From assembly GCA_963708575.1 (NCBI GenBank), contig CAVPTB010000007.1, positions 434,001 to 498,000 on the forward strand: DNA of 64,000 bases, read 5' to 3'. Positions 26,536 through 36,682 of this stretch are shown here, piece after piece (positions within the stretch are counted from its first letter, which is position 1; the number at the start of each line of letters is the position of its first letter). Source of the stretch: DASVWZ01 sp963708575. GTDB lineage: Bacteria > Acidobacteriota > Terriglobia > Terriglobales > Acidobacteriaceae. The notes under the pieces were generated by a model that was given only the letters and a program-made list of their open reading frames with translations, ran no database searches and was not told where the DNA came from. A program made the translations under genes and the position numbers.

Positions 26536-27411
26536 TCACCCTCGAACTGTCAGCACTGGACAATGCGCGCGTCCGACGACCTGCGATGCAATCGACCACG
26601 GCAAGTGCGTCGAAAGAGTAGTTGTTGCAGCTTTGTTGACCCCGATAACGATAAGGTCGGCATCATATTTCCCCGCGGTGTTGAGAATGGTTTCCGCGGG
26701 ATATTCAAACTCGACGACGAATTCAAACTTGCACCAGACTTCATCGACGACCAGATTTTCGAGCTTCTGACAGATGCCGGTCTTGGCCGCCTCCTGGTAT
26801 TGCCAGGGAGTCAAAGGGACAGTATGCAACAGGATTAGGGTCCCTTGCCTCTCCTCCGCCAATGACAACGCGTACGGAAGTGCATGCAGAGAGGTGGGGG
26901 AGAAGTCGGTTGGGAACAAAATTCGCAAAGGCTCCCACGGTCTGATGTTGTGAGGAACCTCCGGACCAACCGTCAGCACAGGGCAGGGAGCCTGCCGATA
27001 GATACTTTCCGCCACGGAGCCCATAAAGACTTTTTTCAGCCCCTGCCTCCCGTGAGTTCCGATCACCAGCAGATCGATGGAATTAGTGCGGAGGGTCCCC
27101 GAGATCGTTGTCCAAATATCGCCCCGCCGCAGGATTCCCTCGCGTGGGGTCGATTCCATATCGACGGGAAGGAACTCGTCCAAAAGCCTGCGGGCGTTAT
27201 TCCAAAGAACGTCCGTCTGGATTGGCATCGGTTCCATCGGAACCCCGACGTATGGTTCAAGAGGTACCACGTGGATCACGAAGATTTTCGACCCGTACCA
27301 TTGGGCAAGAGCAGAAGCAAATGGCAACGCATTTTTTGACGCAAGAGAAAAGTCGGTTGCCATGAGGATATTCTTGAGTGAAATGCGGGTAGAAACGGGC
27401 AGGGCATGCAT
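26536..27411 (-). CDS. tandem universal stress protein (two UspA domains)
   Basis: Protein of 291 aa with two UspA domains (about 8-145 and 150-290). The first has the nucleotide-binding pattern GTHGRQGLKKVFMGS (G2xG9xG[ST]); the second (GVNKAATTTLSTHLPWS) has lost these Gly residues, so only one half is likely to bind ATP. The longer frame starts at 27432, but ATG 27411 is preferred because a perfect AGGAGG (27418-27423) lies 6 nt upstream. Tandem Usp proteins act in stress or oxygen-limited survival in several bacteria. An Fnr/Crp-like box at 27487-27504 lies 76 nt before the start, suggesting regulation by a Crp/Fnr protein. Confidence 0.9.
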   Translation of the reverse strand: MHALPVSTRISLKNILMATDFSLASKNALPFASALAQWYGSKIFVIHVVPLEPYVGVPMEPMPIQTDVLWNNARRLLDEFLPVDMESTPREGILRRGDIWTTISGTLRTNSIDLLVIGTHGRQGLKKVFMGSVAESIYRQAPCPVLTVGPEVPHNIRPWEPLRILFPTDFSPTSLHALPYALSLAEERQGTLILLHTVPLTPWQYQEAAKTGICQKLENLVVDEVWCKFEFVVEFEYPAETILNTAGKYDADLIVIGVNKAATTTLSTHLPWSIASQVVGRAHCPVLTVRG

Positions 27412-27755
27412 GAAACACCTCCTCGCAGACACGCGTCGGGGAGTTTCTGTTCGCGCCTCCTTTGTATGCTTCTAACGCACCCTCGGCAGTGATTAAGATC
27501 ACTGAGGGATGTCCGTCTATTTTCACGGACTGGCGCCAAAATGCATCTTCTGGAACTGGGGCGAATCTGTACAAGGCACCCCCAGAGGGTTTCTGCATGA
27601 TTCCCTTTGAATTAATAGGGTTTGCGGGGTCATCGGTCACTTAGAAAAAAGATGCCTCTCAAATTTCCAACAACTTAGACCGCTGGTATCGCATCGATAG
27701 TAAGATGCTCGGCGGCTGTGGGGTTCAAGCCGGGGTTCTCAGGAAGGGTGATGCT
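27412..27755. other. divergent intergenic region between usp and egtB
   Basis: This 344-nt spacer carries the two divergent promoters. It holds the Fnr/Crp-like palindrome (27487-27504), a 6-bp inverted repeat GTCCGT/ACGGAC (27511-27530) and the palindrome TGGCGCCA (27531-27538). No gene is convincing; the egtB frame is open from 27705, but the ribosome binding site favours 27756. Confidence 0.55.
27487..27504. promoter_or_regulatory. Fnr/Crp-type binding site upstream of the stress-protein gene
   Basis: CAGTGAT-TAAG-ATCACTG is a perfect 7-bp inverted repeat with a 4-nt centre. It contains both the Fnr half-site pair TGAT-N4-ATCA and the Crp core GTGA-N6-TCAC. It is 76-93 nt upstream of the usp start on the minus strand, a typical activator position. 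Confidence 0.6.
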
Positions 27756-29011
<1,256 letters not shown>

Positions 29012-29015
<4 letters not shown>

Positions 29016-29965
29016 TCGCTAGAGAACTGATTGGCGTACCGTCTTATGCGGAGGAGGTTGAGTTGGGCCTCGTTCGTGAGCCCAAATCGCTCCCGGCCAA
29101 GCTGTTTTATGACGCAGCTGGCTCCACGTTATTCGAAGAGATCACCACGCTGCCGGAATACTACCTGACCCGCACCGAACTGAGCATCCTGACAGACCGC
29201 GCTCATGAGATCGCCTCGGCAGCCGGTGCGACGGTCACGGTGGTGGAACTCGGGGCCGGTACTGCAGCGAAGACTTGCACCTTATTGCGTGCCTTTACCC
29301 GTCGCCAGATAAGAGTCCCTTATTATCCAGTTGATATTTCCGCTTCGGCGCTGACTGAAGCGCGCGAACGTGTTCGTGCTGAATCGGAAAGCATTTCCGT
29401 GCGGCCGGTGGTGGCGGATTTCAGCAACGGCTTTAGTTTCTTGCGAGACATTCCGGGCAGAAAAATTGTTCTTTATCTGGGATCAAGTATCGGAAACTTC
29501 GATCCGGACGCTGCCGTCAACATGCTCACTGAAATACGCCGCGAGCTGACAGAGGGAGACGGCTTGCTCCTGGGTACGGATATGGTGAAGAGTCGGACGA
29601 TTCTCCTGCCGGCGTACGACGACGAACGCGGCGTGACGGCGGAATTCAACAAGAATATGTTGAGGCGTCTGAACGCAGAACTAGGCGCGAATTTCGATTT
29701 GAATGCGTTCCGGCACGTGGCGGTTTGGAACGCAAAAGAGTCGCGCATGGAGATGCATCTGGAAAGCCGACGACGCCAGACCGTTGACATCAGCTCACTT
29801 CAAATGAGAATTCCGTTTCGCGCTGGAGAACGAATTCACACCGAGAACAGCTACAAATACACCATGCCGATGGTGCTGAAGATGCTTCGCACTTCCGGAT
29901 ATCAATTGAACCAGACCTGGTTTGATCGCCAAAAATGGTTCGGATTGCACTTAGCGAGTATTTGA
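29012..29965 (+). CDS. egtD: L-histidine N-alpha-methyltransferase EgtD
   Basis: SAM-dependent methyltransferase of 317 aa that trimethylates histidine to hercynine, the substrate of EgtB. Conserved features are the N-terminal LFYDAAGSTLFEEIT followed by LPEYY, the SAM loop VVELGAGTAAKT (about 78-88), YPVDIS, and LGSSIGNF. The C-terminal half has the substrate-side sequence F-N-K-N-M-L and a conserved ending (WFGLHLA). Its ATG overlaps the egtB stop by 4 nt, giving a coupled egtBD operon. Length and motifs are those of the complete family. Confidence 0.92.
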
Positions 29966-30037
29966 TTTCAATTGACAGAGGGCCAATCGTAGTGCGACTT
30001 CAGAGCGAGTAGCATTGCTGCGTCCGCTCAAAACTTT

Positions 30038-30072
30038 ATTAGCGTGATCCGGCCGGGTCACTGCCCGCTAAT
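30038..30072. repeat. nested stem-loop between egtD and the exporter gene
   Basis: Outer arms ATTAGCG and CGCTAAT (7 bp, perfect) enclose an inner TGATCC-GGCC-GGGTCA hairpin with one G-U pair and a 5-nt asymmetric bulge. It lies 72 nt after egtD. No clean T run follows, so a structured 3' end or regulatory leader are both possible. Confidence 0.4.
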
Positions 30073-30226
30073 AGTGATACGCAGAAATCACCAGCAGAGT
30101 TCCGACAAACTAATCGAGCCCGAGCCAATCCTGTGCGATTCTAATAAAGGTTTATGAAAATGACTTGCTTCCCGGAACCTCGACAAAGAATCGCGAGCCA
30201 GGATTGGTGTGGAGTGACGGTCTCGG

Positions 30227-31786
30227 ATGGCAGAGAATAGCGGACCCCCAAATATCAATCCCTGGCTGATCGCGGTTGCGGTCATGTCAAGCACCTTCAT
30301 GGAAGTGCTCGATACCACGGTGGTTAACGTATCGCTGCCGCACATCGCAGGAAATCTTTCCGCGAGCACGGATGAGGCAACTTGGACGCTGACTTCGTAC
30401 CTCGTAGCGAACGCGATCATTCTGCCCATGACAGGGTGGTTGGCTACGCGCTTCGGGCGCAAGCGCTTGTTGATGTCATCGGTCATCGGATTCACCACGG
30501 CGTCCTTCTTCTGCGGGCTAGCACCGAATCTGCCGTTTTTGATCATCTTCCGCATCATCCAGGGCGCGTGCGGAGGAGGCTTGCAGCCGCTCTCGCAGGC
30601 CATCTTGCTGGAGTCGTTTCCTCCAGAGAAACGTGGTCAAGCCATGGGATTCTGGGCGTTGGGTATCGTAGTCGCGCCGATGCTTGGACCGGTCGCGGGC
30701 GGTTGGCTCACTGATAACTACAGTTGGCGATGGGTCTTTTACATCAACATTCCTATTGGGCTGTTGGCGATTTTTCTGACCCAGGCTTTTGTTTTCGATC
30801 CACCGTACCTTCGCAAGGAGGCGAAAGGTATCGACTACTGGGGAATTGGGTTGCTGGTGTTGGGCGTGGGCTCACTGCAGATCATGTTGGATAAGGGCCA
30901 GGAGGATGACTGGTTCGGATCTCACTTCATCGTCACTCTGACTGTGCTTGCCATCATTGGGTTGGGTGGGCTGATCGTGCGCGAGTTGAAGGCCGAACAT
31001 CCGATTATTGATTTGACTGTTTTCAAATACCGCTCATATGCCATCGGTACGCTTCTTATGACCGCGATCGGATTTGTGCTCTACGGCAGCACGGTCCTGC
31101 TGCCGTTGCTGATGCAGGAACTACTAGGCTACACCGCGACCCACGCTGGCGTTACCAATCTGCCGCGCGGTATGGCTTCGTTTCTGGCGATGCCTTTGAT
31201 CGGATACCTGACCGGCAAAGTCGATGCACGGAAGCTCTTGGGCTTCGGGTTTCTGGCATCGGCGTTTGCCATGTACAAGCTATCCCTGTTCAGCCTGAAC
31301 AGCGCATCAGGAGATTTCTGGTTTCCGCTCCTGATCCAGGGAGCAGCGTTGGGACTGATCTTTGTGCCCCTCACTACGGTGACGAATGATCCGATTCCGA
31401 AGGAACGGATGGGGAACGCTACCAGCATCTTCAATCTGATGCGGAATATCGGCGCCAGCATTGGTATCTCCATGGTGGAAACCATGCAGTTCCGTAAAAT
31501 GCAGTTTCACATCAATGTCCTTGGCAAATATGTGAATCCTGGCAATCCGCAGGCGCGGGCCGTGATTAACGGAATGCAAGGTCTCTTCATGTCGCAGGGG
31601 AAAGACGCTGCTACCGCTACCCAGCAGGCTCATGCGGCGGTGTGGGGGATGGTGCAGCAACAAGCGGCCATGCTTTCGTACAACGACGTCTTTCGTTTTC
31701 TGGCGTTTATGTTCCTGGCGATGTTTCCGCTGATCTTTTTGATGAAGAAGCCAAACAAGGCTAAAGGCCCAACCATGGCCCACTAA
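30227..31786 (+). CDS. DHA2-family (14-helix) MFS drug exporter, EmrB/QacA type
   Basis: Integral membrane exporter of 519 aa. The first helix carries the DHA2 signature LDTTVVNVSLPHI, followed by motif A (GWLATRFGRKRL) and motif C-like GPVAGGWLTDNYSWRW. Length and hydrophobicity fit 14 transmembrane helices; proton-driven export of hydrophobic compounds is the family role. EmrB usually works with an EmrA adaptor and TolC, but neither is adjacent. The ribosome binding site (GGAG at 30211) is 12 nt from the ATG, a little far. The gene stands alone, with the next genes convergent. Confidence 0.9.
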   Translation: MAENSGPPNINPWLIAVAVMSSTFMEVLDTTVVNVSLPHIAGNLSASTDEATWTLTSYLVANAIILPMTGWLATRFGRKRLLMSSVIGFTTASFFCGLAPNLPFLIIFRIIQGACGGGLQPLSQAILLESFPPEKRGQAMGFWALGIVVAPMLGPVAGGWLTDNYSWRWVFYINIPIGLLAIFLTQAFVFDPPYLRKEAKGIDYWGIGLLVLGVGSLQIMLDKGQEDDWFGSHFIVTLTVLAIIGLGGLIVRELKAEHPIIDLTVFKYRSYAIGTLLMTAIGFVLYGSTVLLPLLMQELLGYTATHAGVTNLPRGMASFLAMPLIGYLTGKVDARKLLGFGFLASAFAMYKLSLFSLNSASGDFWFPLLIQGAALGLIFVPLTTVTNDPIPKERMGNATSIFNLMRNIGASIGISMVETMQFRKMQFHINVLGKYVNPGNPQARAVINGMQGLFMSQGKDAATATQQAHAAVWGMVQQQAAMLSYNDVFRFLAFMFLAMFPLIFLMKKPNKAKGPTMAH

Positions 31787-31828
31787 AGGATCGAGATTAA
31801 GTTCACTGCGGGGAATAAGCCACGGGAG

Positions 31829-32248
31829 CTAAGGTGACGCTGTTACCTCATCGCTGATCTTGGCGTACTCGGCCTCAGACAAAATCCTGCGAGTCACAAG
31901 TTGATGCGGAGCTTCGTAGGGACGCCCAGCGACGATTCGATCGGCCTGTTCGCCGGTGATGCCGGGAAGGCTGGCGATCTGATTTTTTGTGGAATTATTG
32001 AGATCGAGCGGCTTATTGCGATTCCAACCTTCTCGAACACCCTCGGCCACGGCCTTAGCATTTTGCTTCAACTGCGCTGTTGCGTCGGCGGTCTTTTCCC
32101 GTAGATCTTCGGGAGTTTCCTTGCGCGTGGTGCAGCCCGAAAGGGTGACCGCCAAGAAGCTGACGAGCAAAATCGATTGGTTTCGCACGTCCCTGAGATG
32201 CGAGCCGAGTCTCTGCTGTTGTTCGCTTTGCGCTGCCCGGTGCGACAC
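31829..32248 (-). CDS. lipoprotein with ComEA-like helix-hairpin-helix domain
   Basis: Protein of up to 139 aa with a lipobox (LLVSFLAVTLSGC), an amphipathic middle region and a C-terminal helix-hairpin-helix (LDLNNSTKNQIASLPGI and ADRIVAG) of the ComEA/DUF655 kind that usually binds DNA. The lipobox suggests attachment to a membrane outside the cytoplasm. The GTG at 32248 lies one base after the stop of the AsmA-like gene, suggesting coupling, but yields a long region before the hydrophobic core; GTG 32188 gives a more usual lipoprotein signal. A role in DNA uptake is possible but not shown. Confidence 0.75.
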   Translation of the reverse strand: MSHRAAQSEQQQRLGSHLRDVRNQSILLVSFLAVTLSGCTTRKETPEDLREKTADATAQLKQNAKAVAEGVREGWNRNKPLDLNNSTKNQIASLPGITGEQADRIVAGRPYEAPHQLVTRRILSEAEYAKISDEVTASP

Positions 32249-32249
32249 T

Positions 32250-33986
32250 CTACTTCTGTTTTTTCTTTCCGAACAACCCGCCGAGAGCGTTCCCCAAGGA
32301 ATTAGCAGGATTTTGCTGTCCTTGACCGAGGCCTTTCAGACCACCCAGTTGATTATTGAGCATGCCTTTCACGTTGGGCACGAATTTCGGATCGGATGTC
32401 GTGCCTTGAATGAAAAAGGGAATGCTGGCGCTGCCTTTGCCGAGTCCCGCGAGCTGGGTTAGTCCGCTTACCGCGCCGCCGCTAAGGGCAGCGCTCATGG
32501 TGTAATTCAAAGCGTTCTGCGGGCTGATCGTGCCTGCGCCGGTGATGACACCCAAAGCCGGAACCGTAAGGTTCACGTTCTGCGTATTGATTCCCTCAGG
32601 GGCCACTCTTACGTCAGTGCTGAAGTTCTGAATGGACGTATCTGAACTGCTCTGACCGCCTCCCGTGAACTTGGATATAGCGGAAAGCTTCGAGCTCAGA
32701 TCAAAGCCGGCAAGCTTGGTGTTCGCCAGACGAACCGGCCCCGTGATCACTAATTTGTCCACGGGGCCAGTAATGCCAAGGTCAGCGGTAAGCGTTCCGC
32801 CCTGCAACGACGATCCCGACGGAAGTATTACGCCCAGCGCTGGCAGCATGGCTTCTAGATCGTTTACAGGCATGTTGTCGGCATTCAATTTCATGTTCAA
32901 AACGGTCGTATTCGGCTGCACCTGGTAGGTGCCGGCCAGTCGCGCGACAGCCTGCCCGAGAGTGACGTCACCCTGGGTGAGCTGTCCGCTTTGTTTCTGC
33001 AGCTCGTAGACCGTCGCGTATTTTAGTGTTACGGCCTTCGGTGCCGGAGTGCCTTTCGGCGAAAGCTTGAGTTTGTCCGCCGTCGCGGTACCGGTCGTGC
33101 GCAGTTGGTGCCCGTTTGAATTCAGATTGCCGTCGAAATTCACCAACCCTGCAATTCCACTCGAAGCATCAACGAAACCCGATGCCGCCAAATCCATTTG
33201 CTTTACCGCAACACTGGCCTCAAGCGGAGTCAAAGAGGCGTCAGAAGCGTCAATAGGCCCAGCTTTGCCATCCAATTTCGCAGTCCCTCCACCCGGAAGT
33301 GACGCAGTCAGGGTGAAAGGGAACTGCGCCGTGAAGGAAAAGTCCTTTACCGTGATATCCACATTTTGATAAACGTGGGGCTTGGTCGCCGCACCGCTAT
33401 CAGCGATCGAAACACTTCCATTCTTCACCGTGAGCTTCGCCACGGACAAATCGGGATTTGAGGACGTTGAGCTTCCACCCCCAGCCGCAGATGGCTTTTC
33501 AGGTCGCGCGGCAGATTCCGTCGTTCCGCTAGATTTGTTCCCAGTGTTCGCCGGACGTCCTTCGGCCGCTGGCCGGACGGTATTGCTCGCCGAACCCGAG
33601 CCACCGATGCTCGAAAAATTCCACTTTCCAGAGGCATTGCGAATCAGGGAGATCTGGGGCTGATCGATGTCGAGGTTGGTGACGTTCAGAGTCTTGTGCA
33701 GGATGAGGGGCAGCATTTCCACCCCAACGTTCAGCGCTTTCGCCCGCACGAAGGGATTTTGGCTGAATCCAGGATCGTCAGCAATGGAAAGGTCGTCCGC
33801 CGACACGCTACCGTCGAACAAAGAGAGCTTGAGATTGCCGATTTTCACCGGACGCCCTAGCGATGTGCTGAGCTGCGCCTCAATCTGAGGGCGGAACATG
33901 TTGACATCAATGATGAAAGGTAGGGCAATCAGGGCAATGATCAGGACTGCGACGAGAATTCCAATAACTTTCAGCGCGCGTTTCAT
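32250..33986 (-). CDS. AsmA-family protein
   Basis: Protein of 578 aa anchored by an N-terminal helix (about 7-27), followed by the AsmA N-terminal domain (IDVNMFRPQIEAQLSTSLGR and VKIGNLKLSLF) and a C-terminal AsmA-like domain (about 280-540). The region at about 140-190 is rich in Ser, Gly, Ala and Thr and is probably disordered. AsmA-like proteins are thought to help outer-membrane lipid or protein homeostasis by bridging the periplasm. GGAGG lies 9 nt before the ATG. It is followed by the helix-hairpin-helix lipoprotein gene with a one-base gap. Function within this species is inferred from family only. Confidence 0.85.
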   Translation of the reverse strand: MKRALKVIGILVAVLIIALIALPFIIDVNMFRPQIEAQLSTSLGRPVKIGNLKLSLFDGSVSADDLSIADDPGFSQNPFVRAKALNVGVEMLPLILHKTLNVTNLDIDQPQISLIRNASGKWNFSSIGGSGSASNTVRPAAEGRPANTGNKSSGTTESAARPEKPSAAGGGSSTSSNPDLSVAKLTVKNGSVSIADSGAATKPHVYQNVDITVKDFSFTAQFPFTLTASLPGGGTAKLDGKAGPIDASDASLTPLEASVAVKQMDLAASGFVDASSGIAGLVNFDGNLNSNGHQLRTTGTATADKLKLSPKGTPAPKAVTLKYATVYELQKQSGQLTQGDVTLGQAVARLAGTYQVQPNTTVLNMKLNADNMPVNDLEAMLPALGVILPSGSSLQGGTLTADLGITGPVDKLVITGPVRLANTKLAGFDLSSKLSAISKFTGGGQSSSDTSIQNFSTDVRVAPEGINTQNVNLTVPALGVITGAGTISPQNALNYTMSAALSGGAVSGLTQLAGLGKGSASIPFFIQGTTSDPKFVPNVKGMLNNQLGGLKGLGQGQQNPANSLGNALGGLFGKKKQK

Positions 33987-34085
33987 AACGCTGGTCCTCC
34001 GTTGAGTGGGCTAAGATTCCTGATGCGCTCGCTTGGATGTTCGATACAGAAGTTGGGTAAGCCAGTCTATCAGAATTGCTTGATC

Positions 34086-35309
34086 CTATTGAGGTTCGGC
34101 CGTCAGCTCTGGATTCGGGACGGGCTCTTCCAGTTCCTGATGCCGCTTTTCTCGAGCGGCTGAGGACATCTTGGTGAATTGCTCCATTTCTACCTTGGCT
34201 TCCTGAGTTCGCCCGAGCCGCTGCAGGATCTGTCCCCGCACGTAATGCACACTCTCGCTGGAAGGTGACAACTTGGCGGTCAAGTCGATCTCGGCGAGAG
34301 CCGAGGCGAGTTTGTTTTCTCGCAGATAGACCCGGGCAAGTTGAAAATGGGAACTTGCCAGCTGCGGATCTAGCTTCAACGCTTTCAGGAAGGCTTTCTC
34401 GGCCTCCGTATCCTGCTGTTGCAAGGAATAAACGTTGCCGAGTTGGTCATAGTCGTAGGCAAGATCCGGCTCGATAGCAACGTCCTTTAAGAGCTCAGTT
34501 TTCGCATCGTCCAGATCCTGTTTTTTTAGATAGGCCATGCCGAGGTTGAAATGAACAAAGGGAAGTTTGGGATCGGCCTTGGCTGCCATTTGCAGCTCAG
34601 CGATTCCCTCATCGTATTCTTCGCGATTGAGATGGGCTTTTCCCATCAACAGATGGTACTCAGCCGAGTTCTGGCCGCTGGCTACGAGCTGGCCTAAAGC
34701 CTTCTGGCCCAGTTCCTTGTCTCCGGCCTTGTCGGCGGCAATTCCCAAAACGTACAGATAATTCAGTTGTCCTGAGGCCTGCGGCCACAGCGGTGCGAGA
34801 GCGCTGACCGTCTCGGAATACCGGTCGCGGAAGAAGTAACACAACCCCAGAAGATAGCGAGCCTGATAAGAGTCCGGGACCTCCTTCACCACCGACTCAA
34901 AGGGAGGAATGGCGCGCGCGAAATCATTTTGCCGGTAATAAGCCAAGCCGATATTCAAACGAATTCCTGACACTTGTGGTGCTAGCTTTTCGGCCTTATG
35001 CAAGGTATCCAGAGCTTGGGAATATCGTCTGCGTCGCATATCGATGACCCCGAGGTTCGCGTAAGCTCCTGCAACCTTAGGATCGATTGCCAGTACGCCT
35101 CGAAATGCCCGTTCCGCTTCATCGAGTTTCCCGGCTTTGAGCGCGGCTTCTCCTTCGTGGAACAGACGTTCCGGGTCAGGAGACGGAGTCGTGCCATTAG
35201 CTCGCGAAACTGACGATTTCTGCGCCGCCGCCGGCACGTTTTGCACGGCGTAGCAAGCCCCGGTAAGAGCGAAGTTGAGGCAGGTTGCGGTGATCAGATG
35301 GAGCCGCAT
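34086..35309 (-). CDS. exported tetratricopeptide-repeat protein
   Basis: Protein of about 407 aa made almost entirely of TPR units from residue 50 onward (patterns such as AYANLGVIDMRRRRYSQAL and HFNLGMAYLKKQDLDDA), about nine repeats. TPRs are protein-binding scaffolds; no enzyme domain is present. The frame is open to 35408, but ATG 35309 is preferred since the following residues give a signal peptide (MRLHLITATCLNFALTGACYA), so the protein is probably periplasmic. A clear ribosome binding site is missing. It is divergent from the LacI-type regulator with about 120 nt between them. Confidence 0.85.
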   Translation of the reverse strand: MRLHLITATCLNFALTGACYAVQNVPAAAQKSSVSRANGTTPSPDPERLFHEGEAALKAGKLDEAERAFRGVLAIDPKVAGAYANLGVIDMRRRRYSQALDTLHKAEKLAPQVSGIRLNIGLAYYRQNDFARAIPPFESVVKEVPDSYQARYLLGLCYFFRDRYSETVSALAPLWPQASGQLNYLYVLGIAADKAGDKELGQKALGQLVASGQNSAEYHLLMGKAHLNREEYDEGIAELQMAAKADPKLPFVHFNLGMAYLKKQDLDDAKTELLKDVAIEPDLAYDYDQLGNVYSLQQQDTEAEKAFLKALKLDPQLASSHFQLARVYLRENKLASALAEIDLTAKLSPSSESVHYVRGQILQRLGRTQEAKVEMEQFTKMSSAAREKRHQELEEPVPNPELTAEPQ

Positions 35310-35428
35310 GCTTGACAGTGGTTTTACTCTCTGATGTAGTGTCCGCCAGCAGCCTATCGAATTCAAGCTGCCCACACTACACAATCTGCGCCTCGGAGAA
35401 GGTCTCATTTCCGGAGCATAAGGATCGA

Positions 35429-36472
35429 ATGGTTACCATTCGGGACGTGGCGAAGGAGAGCGGTTTTTCGTCGACCACTGTTTCTATCGTTTTGAATAAT
35501 GCGCCCTTGGCGCGTTACATACCGGCGGTGACAAAGAAGCGAATCGAGCGGGCCGCCAAGAAGCTTGGCTACCGCCCCAATCTTTTCGCCCGATCGCTGC
35601 GCAGCAAGCGAAGCCAGACGGTAGGGGTCATGGTCTTTGACATGACCGATCCGTACTGCACCCTCATCCTGCGCGGAATCGAAAGCGCTCTTTACCAGGC
35701 ATCGTATTTGCCCATTCTTACCGATGTTCACAACGAACGCGCGCGCTTTGAGCGCTATCTGGAAATGCTGCTCGATCGTCGTGTCGAAGGGTTGATCGTC
35801 CTTGCGAATTGGCTCTTCGTGAATATTGATGTGCTCGGCGACCTGGAGAAGAGCAGTATTCCCACAGTGATGATTGGACGAGAGTTGAAGACGGAATCGG
35901 TGAGTTCTGTAATCGTCGACAACGAGGTAGGGGCCTATGCCGCACTGCAACACCTGCATGCTTTGGGCCACCGAAAGATTGCCTTTATTCGCGGTCCCAA
36001 GACGCTGGCTGACAGCGCTCCACGATGGAAGGGAATTCGCGCGTTCGCTAAATCGAGCGGGCTGGAACTGGATGAGAATCTAATCGTGGATCTTCCTGAA
36101 TCGCGGAATCCGATTTCGAGCTTTGAAGCCGGGTTCAAACTGACGGAAGATCTGCTGAAACAGAAGCGCCCGTTCACGGCGTTAATGGCGTTTGATGACA
36201 TGACCGCTTTCGGAGCCATTCGGGCCTTGGCGAAAGCCGGCCTACGGGTGCCGGAGCACTGTTCCGTCGTGGGTTTTGACGATGTGGCGGTTTCCGCCCT
36301 CTATGCCCCTTCTCTTACCACGATCCGGCAACCCATGGAAGCGATGGGAGCGATGGCTGCCAGCGTGGTGTTGGAGGGGATTAATGCTGTTGTGGAAAAA
36401 CGGGAAATGCCCGCCGTCCACCGCAAACTGGCCCCCGAACTGGCGGTGCGGGAGTCAACTCGCGCCGTGTGA
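35429..36472 (+). CDS. LacI-family transcriptional regulator
   Basis: Regulator of 347 aa: N-terminal helix-turn-helix (about 2-22, TIRDVAKESGFSSTTVS), hinge helix (about 48-58) and a periplasmic-binding-protein-like effector domain (about 60-335) with FDDMTAFGAIRAL and VVGFDDVAVSALYAPSLTT. The frame is open upstream, but ATG 35429 puts the helix-turn-helix at the extreme N terminus as in the family, with AAGGA 4 nt upstream. The effector is probably a sugar or sugar-like compound. The next gene on the strand is a large TonB receptor, and a TGCG-N5-CGCA repeat lies inside the intervening promoter, so it probably controls that receptor. Confidence 0.92.
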   Translation: MVTIRDVAKESGFSSTTVSIVLNNAPLARYIPAVTKKRIERAAKKLGYRPNLFARSLRSKRSQTVGVMVFDMTDPYCTLILRGIESALYQASYLPILTDVHNERARFERYLEMLLDRRVEGLIVLANWLFVNIDVLGDLEKSSIPTVMIGRELKTESVSSVIVDNEVGAYAALQHLHALGHRKIAFIRGPKTLADSAPRWKGIRAFAKSSGLELDENLIVDLPESRNPISSFEAGFKLTEDLLKQKRPFTALMAFDDMTAFGAIRALAKAGLRVPEHCSVVGFDDVAVSALYAPSLTTIRQPMEAMGAMAASVVLEGINAVVEKREMPAVHRKLAPELAVRESTRAV

Positions 36473-36520
36473 TTCGGCTCACATCGCCGGTGACGTTATA
36501 GGGTTAATGTATTTTTTTGC

Positions 36521-36549
36521 TTGACTTGAAAATGCGAGTAACGCACTAT
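36521..36549 (+). promoter_or_regulatory. candidate promoter with embedded LacI-type operator
   Basis: TTGACT (36521-36526) and CACTAT (36544-36549) are spaced by 17 bp. Inside the spacer, TGCG-AGTAA-CGCA (36533-36545) forms an inverted repeat, where a bound repressor would block RNA polymerase. It lies about 135 nt before the receptor start. The -10 match is modest. Confidence 0.45.
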
Positions 36550-36682
36550 TCATACGTTTTAATAAAACAATTTCGTGGCAGCTTACGGGGCGCGGCACGA
36601 ACCGCGAAATCGGGCTGAAACTACGGAAGGCAGTGGGTTCGATGGCGTCAGTGAATATCCACTTGGTGCAATGGGGTAATCA

